Shown piece after piece: positions 9,696 to 18,457 of a stretch of DNA of 64,000 bases. Source of the stretch: Luteibacter jiangsuensis. GTDB taxonomy: Bacteria > Pseudomonadota > Gammaproteobacteria > Xanthomonadales > Rhodanobacteraceae. Where the stretch lies: NCBI RefSeq assembly GCF_030812295.1, contig NZ_JAUSSK010000005.1, forward strand, positions 1 through 64,000, read 5' to 3'. The first letter of the stretch is position 1; the number at the start of each line of letters is the position of its first letter. A program made the translations under genes and the position numbers. The notes under the pieces are model-generated. The model worked only from the letters and a program-made list of their open reading frames with translations. It did not search any database and was not told where the DNA came from.

Positions 9696-10643
9696 TCAGA
9701 GCGGAATGGCGGTCAGTTCGTCGAAGCCGAGCGCACGGTTGACGTTTTGCATCGCCTGGGTGGCGGCACCCTTCAACAGGTTGTCCAGCGTGGCGACCAC
9801 GACGACACGGCGGCCGTCGGTGGACACGGCGAATCCACCCACATCGAGGTGGTGCCTGTTAGCCACCTGGCTCACCCACGGTGCCTCGTCCACCACGTGG
9901 ATCAGCTTTTCCTTCTCGAAGCGTCCCTCGAAGCGGCGGACGATCTCCTCGCGCTTCGCCGGCTTGGCGAGATACAGGTTGGTGGTGACCGTCAGCCCGC
10001 GGAAATGCGGCGCCACGTGGGGCATGAACTCGACAGGCAGGCCGAGGTGACGGCTGGCTTCCTTCTCGTGCATGTGCCCGGTGAGCGAATACGGCATCAG
10101 GTTGTCGCGCAGCTTCTCCGGATCGTTGCGATCGGATGGCGTCGTGCCCGCCCCGGAATAGCCGGACACGCCGAACGAGACCGGCGGTGCCGCCAGCAGG
10201 TCCTTCACCGGTGCGATCGACACCTGGATCGCGGTGGCGTAGCAGCCCGGATTGCTGATGCGCTTTTCACCGCGCCAGCGGTCGCGATACAACTCCGGCA
10301 AGCCGTAGTACCAGCGCTCGTCGAAGCGATAGTCGGCGGAGAGGTCGACGATCACCGTCGCGACCGCGGCCTTGTCGATCGCCTCCACGTAAGGAGCGGC
10401 CTTGCCGTTGGGCAAGGCCAGGATCACGACGTCGGCAGCCGCCGCGGCGACGGCGGCGGGATCGAGATTGTCATAGGTGAGTTCGCCCTCGTAGGCATCG
10501 CTATGGTCGGCCAGGCGCTGGCCGTCCAGTTCGCGCGAGGATACGAAAGCCAGCTCCAGTCCCGGGTGTCTGGCGATGAGCTTGATCAGTTCCGCACCCG
10601 TATGACCGCGTGCGCCGACGATGCCGATGGTCTTCGTGGCCAT
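9696..10643 (-). CDS. argC: N-acetyl-gamma-glutamyl-phosphate reductase
   Basis: A 315-residue NADPH-dependent reductase that turns N-acetylglutamyl phosphate into N-acetylglutamate semialdehyde. It has an N-terminal Rossmann motif ([14 protein letters not shown]) and the active-site cysteine in SNPGCYATA near residue 130. The later GVSGYSGAG segment is also typical. It starts six bases after the end of argB, consistent with coupled expression of kinase and reductase. The acetylornithine aminotransferase (argD) needed for the next step is not in this window. Confidence 0.95.
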   Translation of the reverse strand: MATKTIGIVGARGHTGAELIKLIARHPGLELAFVSSRELDGQRLADHSDAYEGELTYDNLDPAAVAAAAADVVILALPNGKAAPYVEAIDKAAVATVIVDLSADYRFDERWYYGLPELYRDRWRGEKRISNPGCYATAIQVSIAPVKDLLAAPPVSFGVSGYSGAGTTPSDRNDPEKLRDNLMPYSLTGHMHEKEASRHLGLPVEFMPHVAPHFRGLTVTTNLYLAKPAKREEIVRRFEGRFEKEKLIHVVDEAPWVSQVANRHHLDVGGFAVSTDGRRVVVVATLDNLLKGAATQAMQNVNRALGFDELTAIPL

Positions 10644-10649
10644 GAGCGT

Positions 10650-11966
10650 TCAGTCCTGCAGGGTGGGTTCGCGCGTGGCGCAATGCGCGACGCAACGTTC
10701 GATGTCGACGAAGTTGTCCAGGCCGTACCAGAATACCTTCCAACGGGCTTGCTTGAAGCAGCCGTCCGACTCCGCGTAATAGAAATGGTTGATCACGTTG
10801 CCGTGGCGCGATCGCCAGAACAGCTTGGGATTCTCATCCCGCATCACCTGCCATACGGCGCGTCCGAGGCCTTCGCCCTGCGCCTCGTCGAGCACCGCGA
10901 ACTTGTCCAGGTATGCGAAGCCCTCCTCCTTGGTCAGTACCATCGCCGCCCGGTAGTTCTCCGAGACATAGAGACGGTAGAGGTCGGTGCGCTCGAAGTA
11001 GTCGTCCACCAGGGTACGGCCGAAGCTCGACTCGATCAGCTGCCGCATGCGGGCCAGGTCGACACCCTCCCACGACTCGAAGCGGAGCACGCGTTCGCCA
11101 CGGCGCACGAGCGTGCCGGAACCCTTGTGCGTGAACAGCTCCTTGGCCAGTTCCGCCGGCCTCGTGATCGAGACCGAGGAGGTCAGCGGCAGGTCGTCGA
11201 GGAGATCCTTGATCTGTTCGATCTTCAGGCGCATGCCCGAGTGCAGCCACGGCTGCTGGAGCAACTGCTCGTACTCGGTCGAGAGGTTGATCGAATCGAT
11301 GACGTTGCCGTCGCCGTCGAGCAAGCCGCCCGTGCCGGTCAGGAACACGATCTTGTATGGCTGCAGCACCCGGACCAGTTCGTTCGCGGCGAAGTCGGCG
11401 TTGATGTTGAGGATCTGCCCTGAATCGGTCTCGCCCAGGCTGGCGATGACCGGAATCGAACCCGCACGCAGGCTGGCCTCGATCGGTGCGAGGTTGATGG
11501 CGCGCACGCGGCCTACGAGACCGAAGGTCTCCTGGTCCATGAAGTCCGCCGCGAACACGCCCGAAGGCACCGAGGTGGCGCGCGTGTCGGCCTCTTGCAG
11601 GGCTTCCACCAGACGCAGGTTCTGCGCCTGGAACACGCGGCGGACGATCGCCAGCGCCTCCGGCGAAGTCACCCGCAGGCCGTTCACGGTCTTCTTTTCG
11701 ATCCCGGCCGCCGAGAGTTCCTCGTCCAGCTGCGGACCGGCACCATGCAGCACGATCGGCGTGAGGCCCACCTGCTGCAGGAAGGACAGCGAGGAAGTGA
11801 GATCCGGCAGTTCGTCGCGCAGCACCGCGCCACCGACCTTCACCACGGCGAAACGGGCGGCGTCCAGTTGCGAAAAGCGCTTCAGGTACTGCTGGATCTC
11901 GCGTGCGCTGCCCATGGAGGACAGCAGGCGCACGATGGTTCTGCGGGTATGTTTATTAGAGTCCAC
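10650..11966 (-). CDS. argB: Bifunctional acetylglutamate kinase / N-acetyltransferase
   Basis: A 438-residue two-domain protein. Residues about 30-290 form an amino-acid kinase ([10 protein letters not shown] near the N terminus, [19 protein letters not shown]). Residues about 295-438 form a NAT domain of the kind found in eukaryotic and xanthomonad acetylglutamate synthases, with [25 protein letters not shown] and the C-terminal WKVFWYGL. In xanthomonads such proteins both make N-acetylglutamate and phosphorylate it, replacing a separate argA. The GTG at 11966, overlapping the argE stop by 11 bases, keeps the segment [14 protein letters not shown] that matches xanthomonad homologues as I recall them; the later ATG at 11915 would drop it. 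Expect feedback inhibition by arginine, as known for this family. Confidence 0.9.
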   Translation of the reverse strand: MDSNKHTRRTIVRLLSSMGSAREIQQYLKRFSQLDAARFAVVKVGGAVLRDELPDLTSSLSFLQQVGLTPIVLHGAGPQLDEELSAAGIEKKTVNGLRVTSPEALAIVRRVFQAQNLRLVEALQEADTRATSVPSGVFAADFMDQETFGLVGRVRAINLAPIEASLRAGSIPVIASLGETDSGQILNINADFAANELVRVLQPYKIVFLTGTGGLLDGDGNVIDSINLSTEYEQLLQQPWLHSGMRLKIEQIKDLLDDLPLTSSVSITRPAELAKELFTHKGSGTLVRRGERVLRFESWEGVDLARMRQLIESSFGRTLVDDYFERTDLYRLYVSENYRAAMVLTKEEGFAYLDKFAVLDEAQGEGLGRAVWQVMRDENPKLFWRSRHGNVINHFYYAESDGCFKQARWKVFWYGLDNFVDIERCVAHCATREPTLQD

Positions 11967-13053
11967 TGTCCACGATCCGATGGATGGTCTGGGCGTAATG
12001 AGCCAGTTGGTCGAGGGCGACCCACTCGTCGGCGCTGTGCGCCTGCGCGATATCGCCGGGGCCATAGACGAAGGAGGTGTAGCCGGCCTTCGAGAACAAC
12101 GCGGATTCGGTCCAGAAATCGACCGCGTTGCCCACGGGGATGCCCAGTTCGTCGGCGAGGTCGCGGGCGGCCAGGCGGCGCGTCTCGGCCGTGGCGGTGT
12201 CGCCCGCCGGTAACGAATCGCCACGGAACGTCTCGCCGTACTCGACAGGATGCGGCTCGACGAGGGTGCGGAAGGTTTCAAGCAGGCGATCGGCATCCAT
12301 CGACGGCAACGGACGGAAGCCGAAACGGACATCCGCCGTCGGCGCGATCACGTTGGCCTTGATGCCGCCCTCGACCTTGCCGATGTTGAAGCGCAGGCCG
12401 GTGAGACCACCGAAGCGTTCGTGCGATTGCGCCTGCACGTGGTCGAGCGCCGCGGCTCCCCAGCGGATCGCCTGGTGCAGCGCGCTGTCCGAAGGCTTCT
12501 GCTCGCCGGAGGCATGGCCTGCCCTGCCCTGGAATCGCATCTGCACGGAATGGATGCCCCGATGCGCCAGCACCGCCTCGCCCTTGGTCGGCTCGGCGAC
12601 GATGATCGCCTCGTAGTCGCGCGGCGTCTTCAGGAAACCGTCGATGCAACGGGCATCGTTGGCTTCCTCATCGGTCGACAGCAGCAGCGCCATGTCGCCC
12701 GGCGAGGCATTGGCGACGGCCACGAGCGCGGCGGCCGCACCCTTGATGTCGCAGGCGCCCAGGCCGATGGCGCGATCTTCCGTCAGTCGCAACTCGAACG
12801 GGCTGGCCGTCCAGTGCGGGGAATCCGGAACGGTGTCCAGGTGCACGTTGAACAGGTACCTGGGCGTGCCGCGCACGGCGTAAAGATTCACGGCACCGGC
12901 ACCGAAATCCGTCACCTGCACGTCGAAGCCCGGAAGGTTCGCGCGCAGGTAATCGAAGATCCCGTCGGTGCCGATGGTTCGTGGCGGGTTGCGCGTGTCG
13001 AAGCCGACCAGCGCGCGCAGATGGGTGAGCGTGTCCTTGAGGAGCGTATCCAT
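11956..13053 (-). CDS. argE: M20-family deacetylase, probably N-acetylcitrulline deacetylase
   Basis: A 365-residue M20 zinc peptidase of the ArgE/DapE group. Metal and catalytic positions are visible in VHLDTVPD (His, Asp), LGACDIKGA and [10 protein letters not shown]. Because the operon encodes an acetylornithine rather than an ornithine transcarbamylase, the physiological substrate is most likely N-acetylcitrulline, as established for the Xanthomonas homologue; activity on acetylornithine is possible and sequence alone does not separate the two. It lies between argG (9-nt gap) and argB (11-nt overlap). Confidence 0.85.
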   Translation of the reverse strand: MDTLLKDTLTHLRALVGFDTRNPPRTIGTDGIFDYLRANLPGFDVQVTDFGAGAVNLYAVRGTPRYLFNVHLDTVPDSPHWTASPFELRLTEDRAIGLGACDIKGAAAALVAVANASPGDMALLLSTDEEANDARCIDGFLKTPRDYEAIIVAEPTKGEAVLAHRGIHSVQMRFQGRAGHASGEQKPSDSALHQAIRWGAAALDHVQAQSHERFGGLTGLRFNIGKVEGGIKANVIAPTADVRFGFRPLPSMDADRLLETFRTLVEPHPVEYGETFRGDSLPAGDTATAETRRLAARDLADELGIPVGNAVDFWTESALFSKAGYTSFVYGPGDIAQAHSADEWVALDQLAHYAQTIHRIVDSGL

Positions 13054-13062
13054 GGGTGCGGA

Positions 13063-14268
13063 TCAGTTTCCGTTGGCGCGGTCGACTTCCGCCCAGAGCG
13101 TGGAACTCATGCCGTAGAGCTTGATGAAGCCCTCGGCCTCGGCCACGCCCCAGTCGGCGGCCTGGGCGTAGGTCGCCTTGGCCGACTGCAGGATGTTCTT
13201 GGACTCCACCTTCACCGCGTAGACGGTGCCACCGCGGGTCTCGATGATCACCTTGCCGTCGACCTTGCGCTGGGTGGAGACGAGGAAGGCTTCGAGATCG
13301 GCCTTGACCGGATCGTTGAAGAATCCCTCGTACGCCACCTCCGTCCACTTGCGGCCGATTTCGGGCTTGAAACGGTTCTGCTGCTTGGAGAGCACCGTTT
13401 CCTCCAGGGCGCGATGCGCGGTCAGCAGCGCCGTGAGCGCGGGCGCCTCGAACACGATGCGGCCCTTCAGGCCGATGTTGGTATCGCCGGTATACATGCT
13501 GCGGCCGACGCCATACTTCGCCAGTTCGCGGTTGAGGAAACCGAGGATCTCGGGGCCGGACGCCGGCTTGCCATCGAGCGACACCGCCGTGCCCTTCTCG
13601 AAGCCCAGCTCGATCCGCAACGGTTCGGACGGCCATTCGGAACGCGGCGCGCACCAACCCACGGCACCGTCGCCCGGGATCTCCCACGCGTCGATCTCGC
13701 CACCGGAGATGGTCACACCGAGCACGTTCTCGTTGATGGTGTAGTGCTTGGTCTTCGCGCGGACTTCGAAGCCCTTGTCCTCGAGGTACTTCTGCTCGTA
13801 GGCGCGGACCTGGGTGTGCTCGCGCTGGATCTCGCGGATGGGAGCGACGATGGTGTAGTCGCCCAGCGCCTTCACGGTCAGGTCGAAGCGGACCTGGTCG
13901 TTGCCCATGCCGGTGCAACCGTGCGCGAAGAACTTCGTGCCCAGTTCGTCGCAGCGCTCGAGCGACGCTTTCACGATGAGGTAGCGATCCGAGACCAGCA
14001 ACGGGTACTGGCCTTGGTAGAACTCCCCGGCCCAGATCAGCGGGGTGACGAAGCTGTCCCAGATCGCCTGGGCGGCGTCCACGGTACGGTGCGAGGCCGC
14101 GCCGAGTTCATGGGCACGCTGCTCGATGTACTCACGCTCCTCGGACGAGACGCCGCCGGTGTCGACGAACACGGTATGCACCGCATAGCCGCGTTCGATG
14201 AGGTAAGGGACGCAAAAGCTGGTGTCGAGGCCGCCCGAGAAGGCGAGGACGATATCTTTGCTGGACAT
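13063..14268 (-). CDS. argG: Argininosuccinate synthase
   Basis: A 401-residue ATP-dependent ligase that joins citrulline and aspartate to argininosuccinate. The N-terminal PP-loop ATP motif [12 protein letters not shown] and the stretches [13 protein letters not shown] and NYTIN-like [10 protein letters not shown] are clear, and length fits. It is the second gene of the operon, 42 nt after argF'. In the acetylated route it acts after the deacetylase, so gene order does not follow reaction order. Confidence 0.96.
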   Translation of the reverse strand: MSSKDIVLAFSGGLDTSFCVPYLIERGYAVHTVFVDTGGVSSEEREYIEQRAHELGAASHRTVDAAQAIWDSFVTPLIWAGEFYQGQYPLLVSDRYLIVKASLERCDELGTKFFAHGCTGMGNDQVRFDLTVKALGDYTIVAPIREIQREHTQVRAYEQKYLEDKGFEVRAKTKHYTINENVLGVTISGGEIDAWEIPGDGAVGWCAPRSEWPSEPLRIELGFEKGTAVSLDGKPASGPEILGFLNRELAKYGVGRSMYTGDTNIGLKGRIVFEAPALTALLTAHRALEETVLSKQQNRFKPEIGRKWTEVAYEGFFNDPVKADLEAFLVSTQRKVDGKVIIETRGGTVYAVKVESKNILQSAKATYAQAADWGVAEAEGFIKLYGMSSTLWAEVDRANGN

Positions 14269-14310
14269 GCTGGCTCCGAAGGAAAGCGATGGACGATCGG
14301 TAAAGACGAA

Positions 14311-15345
14311 TCAGAAACCGAGGCCGGACTTCACGCCCGACGACTGTGAAATGAGCGAAGCCATGACCGCCTTCTGCACGTGCAGGCGATTCTCGGCCTC
14401 GTCGATGGCGATGCAGGCCGGTGAGTCCATCACCGCATCGGTCGCCTTGATGTTCCGGCGAAGTGGCAGGCAATGGCTGAAAAGACCGTTGTTGGTCAGC
14501 GCCATCTTGGCCTCGTCGACGATGAAATGCTTGTTGGCGTCGCGGATCGCCTTTTCTTCGTCCCAGCGGCCGAAGTAGGGAATGGCGCCCCAGCTCTTCG
14601 CGTAGATCACATCCGCACCGCGATAGGCCGCCTCGATATCGTGCGACACCTGCAGCGAACCGCCGTTCTCGCGGGCGTTGTTCCTGGCGAATGCCATGTA
14701 TCGCTCGTCGAGGACATATTCCGGCGTCGGGCACAGCAAGGTCACGTCCATGCCCATCTTCGTCGCGATCAACAAGGCCGAGTTGGCGACCGCCGTGTTC
14801 AACGGCTTCGGGTGGTAGGTCCAGGTCAGGACGTATTTCCTGTTCTGCAGGTCGCCCAGGTGCTCCCTCAACGCAAGCGCATGCGCCAGTTCCTGGCACG
14901 GGTGGGTAATCGTCTCGAGATTGATCACCGGCACGGTGGCGTACTGCGCGAACGCCGCCAGCACCTTGTCCTGCCGATCCACCGACCAGTCGACGAACTT
15001 GGGGAAGGCGCGCACGCCGATGAGATCCACGTAGCGCGAGAGCACGCGGGCCACCTCGGCGATATGTTCCTCGGTATCGCCGTCCATCACCGAACCGACT
15101 TCGAACTCGATCGGCCACGCATCCTTGCCTGGCGAAAGCACCACCGCATGACCACCCAACTGGAAGGCACCCAGCTCGAAGCTCGTTCGCGTGCGCATGG
15201 ACGAGTTGAAGAACATCAGCGCAATCGACTTGCCGGCCAGTTGCTGGCCCTGTGGCGAACGCTTGAACTCCGCGGCCTGCTCAAGCAGGGCGTCGAGCTC
15301 GGCGCGACTGTAGTCCTGGGTGGAAAGGAAGTGGCGAACGGTCAT
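14311..15345 (-). CDS. argF': N-acetylornithine carbamoyltransferase (AOTCase)
   Basis: A 344-residue transcarbamylase that should carbamoylate N-acetylornithine to N-acetylcitrulline. The carbamoyl-phosphate motif SMRTRTSFELGAFQLGG is present near residue 50, ETITHPCQELAHALA carries the HPxQ motif, and LTWTYHPKPLNTAVANS, VVLSPGKDAWPIEFEVGS and LPLRRNIKATDAVMDSP match the Xanthomonas campestris AOTCase rather than ornithine transcarbamylases (which have HCLP and SMG-type loops). The lysine in RRNIKATD corresponds to the carboxylated lysine reported for the Xanthomonas enzyme. The ATG at 15345 matches the known N terminus (T/L-x-HFL-x-TQD). It is the first gene of the arginine-proline operon and sits directly behind an attenuator-like leader. 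Confidence 0.93.
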   Translation of the reverse strand: MTVRHFLSTQDYSRAELDALLEQAAEFKRSPQGQQLAGKSIALMFFNSSMRTRTSFELGAFQLGGHAVVLSPGKDAWPIEFEVGSVMDGDTEEHIAEVARVLSRYVDLIGVRAFPKFVDWSVDRQDKVLAAFAQYATVPVINLETITHPCQELAHALALREHLGDLQNRKYVLTWTYHPKPLNTAVANSALLIATKMGMDVTLLCPTPEYVLDERYMAFARNNARENGGSLQVSHDIEAAYRGADVIYAKSWGAIPYFGRWDEEKAIRDANKHFIVDEAKMALTNNGLFSHCLPLRRNIKATDAVMDSPACIAIDEAENRLHVQKAVMASLISQSSGVKSGLGF

Positions 15346-15403
15346 GGCAATCCAGTTCGGTCGGTGGCCGCGGGGCCGTGAAGGAGAGAGGAATGAAAAA
15401 CAA

Positions 15404-15430
15404 AAAAACCCGGCACATGGCCGGGTTTTT
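15404..15430 (-). terminator. Intrinsic terminator inside the argF' leader
   Basis: An 11-bp perfect stem (AAAAACCCGGC at 15404-15414 against 15420-15430) with a 5-nt loop. On the minus-strand transcript it is followed by seven U, one G and five more U. It stands 59 bases upstream of the argF' ATG, with no other minus-strand gene ending before it, so it can only act on argF' operon transcription itself. Confidence 0.85.
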
Positions 15431-15499
15431 AGTCGGTACGAATGAAACGCGCGCGACAGCCTACCCGGCCAGTGGTCCGATGTACGGTCGACGAGCACG
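15418..15499 (-). promoter_or_regulatory. Candidate arginine attenuator (antiterminator plus stall codons)
   Basis: On the minus strand the order is Arg-rich codons (15488-15499), a 9-nt segment TGGCCGGGT (15463-15471) and the terminator 5' arm ACCCGGCCA (15418-15426). The two 9-mers are perfectly complementary, so they can form an antiterminator that excludes the terminator. The 9-mer overlaps the last codons and the stop of the leader peptide. A ribosome stalled at the Arg codons would leave it free; a ribosome reaching the stop would cover it and let the terminator form. This is the standard logic of ribosome-mediated attenuation. It is deduced from sequence; I could not fold it computationally. 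Confidence 0.7.
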
Positions 15500-15508
15500 C
15501 GAGGTCAT
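15461..15508 (-). CDS. Putative arginine leader peptide
   Basis: A 15-codon reading frame, MTSRARRPYIGPLAG, ending in TAG. It has three Arg codons in four (CGT-GCT-CGT-CGA) about 60 nt ahead of the terminator arm. An in-frame ATG at 15520 would add MAAG. Neither start has a strong well-spaced ribosome binding site, which is the main weakness; an AGGA abuts the ATG at 15508. The frame also stays open further upstream, so a longer peptide is possible. Its value rests on the position of its Arg codons and stop relative to the antiterminator. Confidence 0.55.
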   Translation of the reverse strand: MTSRARRPYIGPLAG

Positions 15509-15649
15509 TCCTGCGGCCATACGGGCGCTGGTGAGGACGATCGCGGTGTAGACGGCGTGGGTCACGGCTAGGTCTGGAAAGGTGGAACCGCGATCATGCC
15601 GGGATTTGGTGCGGCGCGCAACAAGCCCGTCTCTCTGGGGAGAGCACTG

Positions 15650-15731
15650 GTGGGAGCCGACCCTGTCGGCGATCCCGCGGCAGCGGGCCAGCTTGGGGCA
15701 AGCACCCATCGCCGACAAGGTCGGCTCCCAC
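15650..15731. repeat. Paired REP-like element
   Basis: Two inverted arms, GTGGGAGCCGACCCTGTCGG at the left and its inverted counterpart ending GGCTCCCAC at the right, flank a spacer containing CCGCGGCAGCGGGCCAG and GCAAGCACCCAT. Each arm is itself a hairpin (GCCGAC/GTCGGC). It lies between the argF' leader and the terminator of the 15.8-kb gene. The region 15521-15800 contains nothing else I can recognise besides the argF' promoter that must lie there. Confidence 0.85.
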
Positions 15732-15754
15732 CAGAACCAAAAGACTCCCACCGG

Positions 15755-15794
15755 AACCAAAAAAGGCCGCGATCGCTCGCGGCCTTTTTTGGTT
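15755..15794 (-). terminator. Terminator of the glycine-zipper gene
   Basis: A long perfect stem, AAAAAAGGCCGCGA (15759-15772) against 15777-15790, with a 4-nt loop TCGC and pairing that extends to 15755-15794. It has U-runs on both strands. It sits 16 nt after the minus-strand stop at 15810. Confidence 0.85.
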
Positions 15795-15809
15795 CCGACG
15801 GGACGGAGG

Positions 15810-16373
15810 TCAGTCCGCCGGCGCCACGCTGACCCGGACGCGCAGGCGCTCGCCCGGGTCGTAGTTCAGGCGGGAGACGTAGACTTCCCCGCGATAGCGG
15901 TATTCGACGTCGTAGCCGGCGATGCGGCGCTGCTCGGACACCGAGCTGACGTCACGGCAGCGCGTTTCGGTGCTTTCGTAGGTGCGGTCGCCATTACGGG
16001 CTATGCCGTTGCCAACCGCGCCACCGGCGACGGCGCCAACCACCGTGGCGGCCTTGCGGCCGTCACCCTTGCCGACGGTATTGCCGAGCACGCCACCCAC
16101 GACGGCGCCGAGGATGGTGCCGGCCGTGCTGTTGCCGCTGGACTCACGGCGAACGACGGGCTGGTCGTAGCACTCCTGGCGCGGGGTCTCGATTCGGGCC
16201 ACGCCATACACCGGGTCGACGCGCAGGACGTCCGCCCAGCCGTAATGGGTATTGTCGTCCGGACCCGCGGAGGGGCCAGGGCCCGGGGGACCGGGAACGT
16301 AGCGACCGTCCTGGGCACTGACGCCGGTGGCGAACAGGGCGAGAATGAGCGCGGGGATGAGCAGGCGAGACAT
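15810..16373 (-). CDS. Glycine-zipper 2TM domain envelope protein
   Basis: A 187-residue exported protein. The first ~20 residues form a signal peptide ending in VSA-Q. A glycine-rich segment near residues 85-125 (GAVVGGVLGNTVG, then GAVAGGAVGN) is a glycine zipper of the 17-kDa surface antigen type, proposed to insert in or pack against the outer membrane. The tail has Cys and Arg residues but no catalytic motif. On the transcript, a hairpin (16388-16417, arms AGCCAG/CTGGCT) lies directly upstream of a strong GGAGG ribosome binding site at 16383-16387. Function is not known beyond an envelope role common to the family. Confidence 0.8.
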   Translation of the reverse strand: MSRLLIPALILALFATGVSAQDGRYVPGPPGPGPSAGPDDNTHYGWADVLRVDPVYGVARIETPRQECYDQPVVRRESSGNSTAGTILGAVVGGVLGNTVGKGDGRKAATVVGAVAGGAVGNGIARNGDRTYESTETRCRDVSSVSEQRRIAGYDVEYRYRGEVYVSRLNYDPGERLRVRVSVAPAD

Positions 16374-16577
16374 TTAGGAAAACCTCCAGCCAGGCGCACG
16401 AATGGCGCCTACTGGCTAGCATTTCAGCAAGTTCACGCTGAATCCACGCTTAGAACCGGCGGGTGAAATCACGACGTCCCGTGTCAACCGATTCCGGCCC
16501 CGCGCGTGCGTCCCGTTCGAGTGGGCTTGCTATCATCTCCGGATGGCCCGCACGCCGCGCCCGTCCACGGATTCCCG

Positions 16578-17957
16578 ATGCCGATTTCGCTCTACAACAC
16601 CTTGTCACGCCGTATGGAGGCGTTCACCCCCCTCGATCCGCAGCGGGTGACGATGTACGTGTGTGGGCCCACGGTCTACAACTACATCCACATTGGCAAT
16701 GCCCGGCCACCGGTGGTCTTCGACGTGCTGGCCCGCTTGATCCGCCGGCATTACCCGAATCTGGTCTACGCCCGGAACATCACCGACGTGGACGACAAGA
16801 TCAATGCCGCCGCGGCCGCCGCCGGCGTGCCGATCGCGCAGATCACCGACCGGTATACCCAGGCCTACCGCGACGACATGGCCCGCCTCGGCGTCGCCCC
16901 GCCCGATGTCGAGCCGCATGCCACCGCGCACATCCCGCAGATCGTGGCGATGATCGAGCGCCTGATCGCCAGTGGCCACGCGTACGAGGCCGAAGGCCAT
17001 GTGCTTTTCCACGTCGAGTCGTTTCCCGCCTATGGCGCCTTGTCGGGGCGCGACCCGGAAGAACTGCTCGCCGGCGCGCGCGTCGAAGTGGCGCCGTACA
17101 AGAAGAGTCCCGGCGACTTCGTGCTATGGAAACCCTCGGACGCGAGCCAGCCCGGCTGGGAGAGTCCCTGGGGCCGCGGCCGCCCGGGTTGGCACATCGA
17201 GTGCTCCGCCATGAGCGAAGCCCATCTCGGCGAGACGATCGATATCCATGCCGGTGGCGTGGATCTCACCTTCCCGCACCACGAGAACGAGATCGCCCAG
17301 AGCGTCTGCGCGCATGGTGGCAAGACCTTCGCCCGGTACTGGCTGCACAACGGCATGCTCACGTTCGAGGGCCGGAAGATGTCCAAGTCGCTGGGCAACG
17401 TGCTCCAGCTGCACGAGTTGCTCGGCAAGCACCCCGCCGAGGCGCTGCGCCTCATGCTCCTGCGCGGCCATTACCGCCAGCCGCTGGACTGGTCCGAGGC
17501 CGCGATGACCCAATCCGTGCGCACGCTCGACGGCTGGTATGGCGTCCTGCGCGACATGGCCGACGTGGACGCCGGTGAGGCGGTGGTGCCCGAGTCCGTC
17601 GAAAGCACGCTCTGCGACGACCTGAATACGCCTCAGGCGCTGGCCGAGATATCCCAGCTGGCTGATGCGGCCCGTCGGGCCACCGGCGCGGCACGCGGTC
17701 CAGCCAAGGCCGCGCTGTTGGGCGGCGCCGCCCTGCTCGGCCTGCTCCAGCAAGAACCGGAAGACTGGTTCCGCAAGGGCAACCCGGGCGAGGCTGTTGA
17801 CGCGGCTGCCATCGAGGCGCTGCTCGAGGAGCGCCGCGCGGCACGCGCGGCGAAGGATTTCGCCCGCTCGGACGCCATCCGCGACCAGCTCAAGGCGTGG
17901 GGCATCGCGATCGAAGACGGCGCGCAAGGCACGCGCTGGAGTGTGGTGAAGGCATGA
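16578..17957 (+). CDS. cysS: Cysteinyl-tRNA synthetase
   Basis: A 459-residue class I aminoacyl-tRNA synthetase. The HIGH-like motif HIGNARP follows the zinc-ligand Cys in [11 protein letters not shown]. Further zinc ligands are in WHIECSAM and PHHENEIAQ, and the KMSKS motif is KMSKSLGN near residue 270. I use the ATG at 16578 (MPISLYNTL), which matches the family start; the 24-residue upstream extension is not conserved-looking. The next gene, sufE, starts inside its last codons (ATGA overlap), pairing cysteine charging with cysteine-derived sulphur transfer. Confidence 0.96.
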   Translation: MPISLYNTLSRRMEAFTPLDPQRVTMYVCGPTVYNYIHIGNARPPVVFDVLARLIRRHYPNLVYARNITDVDDKINAAAAAAGVPIAQITDRYTQAYRDDMARLGVAPPDVEPHATAHIPQIVAMIERLIASGHAYEAEGHVLFHVESFPAYGALSGRDPEELLAGARVEVAPYKKSPGDFVLWKPSDASQPGWESPWGRGRPGWHIECSAMSEAHLGETIDIHAGGVDLTFPHHENEIAQSVCAHGGKTFARYWLHNGMLTFEGRKMSKSLGNVLQLHELLGKHPAEALRLMLLRGHYRQPLDWSEAAMTQSVRTLDGWYGVLRDMADVDAGEAVVPESVESTLCDDLNTPQALAEISQLADAARRATGAARGPAKAALLGGAALLGLLQQEPEDWFRKGNPGEAVDAAAIEALLEERRAARAAKDFARSDAIRDQLKAWGIAIEDGAQGTRWSVVKA

Positions 17958-18391
17958 ACGACCCGATGGAAGCCACGGCGACCGAAGCACAGGCCGCGAT
18001 CGCGGAGGAATTCGCCTTCTTCGGTGATTGGACCGAGCGTTACCAGTACCTCATCGACCTCGGCCGCCAGCTACCGCCTTTCCCCGACGAGCGGAAGACC
18101 GAGGAAAACCGCGTGCACGGCTGCCAGTCGATGGTCTGGCTGATTCCATCGGGCGACGCATCGAGGATGCACTTCGACGCGGCCAGCGACTCGGCCATCG
18201 TCTCCGGCCTGATCGCCCTCGTGCTGCGGGTCTACTCCGGCCGTCCCGCGCGCGAGATCGTCGACACCGATCCCTCGTTCATCCAGGAGATCGGCCTCGC
18301 CAAGCACCTGTCGCCTACCCGGTCGAACGGGCTCGCGGCCATGCTCACGAAGTTGAAGGCCTACGCGGCGGAGACGCTGGCCCGGAGCTGA
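17954..18391 (+). CDS. sufE: SufE-family sulphur acceptor protein
   Basis: A 145-residue protein of the SufE/CsdE family. These proteins accept persulphide sulphur from a cysteine desulphurase and boost its activity during Fe-S cluster assembly. The acceptor cysteine is in [13 protein letters not shown], and the N-terminal helix region [22 protein letters not shown] is typical. The start overlaps the cysS stop by four bases. No suf operon genes are adjacent, so it may serve a desulphurase encoded elsewhere. Confidence 0.93.
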   Translation: MNDPMEATATEAQAAIAEEFAFFGDWTERYQYLIDLGRQLPPFPDERKTEENRVHGCQSMVWLIPSGDASRMHFDAASDSAIVSGLIALVLRVYSGRPAREIVDTDPSFIQEIGLAKHLSPTRSNGLAAMLTKLKAYAAETLARS

Positions 18392-18409
18392 CCGGACACC
18401 GGAAAGCAA

Positions 18410-18433
18410 GACGGCCCCGCATGCAGGGCCGTC
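18410..18433. terminator. Bidirectional terminator between sufE and the DksA-like gene
   Basis: The arms GACGGCCC (18410-18417) and GGGCCGTC (18426-18433) form an 8-bp stem between two convergent genes. The U-tract is better on the minus strand (CTTGCTTTCC) than on the plus strand, so it probably serves mainly the DksA-like gene. Confidence 0.65.
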
Positions 18434-18457
18434 TCGTGTCGCAACCACGGGATGGAA

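Noticed and set aside
11915-11917. ATG inside the argB N terminus as the start codon
   Set aside because: It would remove the [14 protein letters not shown] segment that belongs to the xanthomonad bifunctional enzyme; the GTG at 11966 overlapping the argE stop is preferred.
12250-14349. 699-codon open frame on the plus strand opposite argG and argE
   Set aside because: It lies across two clear minus-strand enzymes plus their short intergenic gap and has no features of its own.
15404-15430. Reading the 15.4-kb hairpin as a plus-strand terminator
   Set aside because: No plus-strand gene ends before it. It lies between the argF' leader and argF' on the transcribed minus strand, so attenuation is the better reading.
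15461-15760. 99-codon minus-strand frame upstream of argF' read as one protein
   Set aside because: Most of it runs through a REP element, so it is unlikely as a gene; only its last 15-19 codons, placed against the terminator/antiterminator, are kept as a leader peptide.
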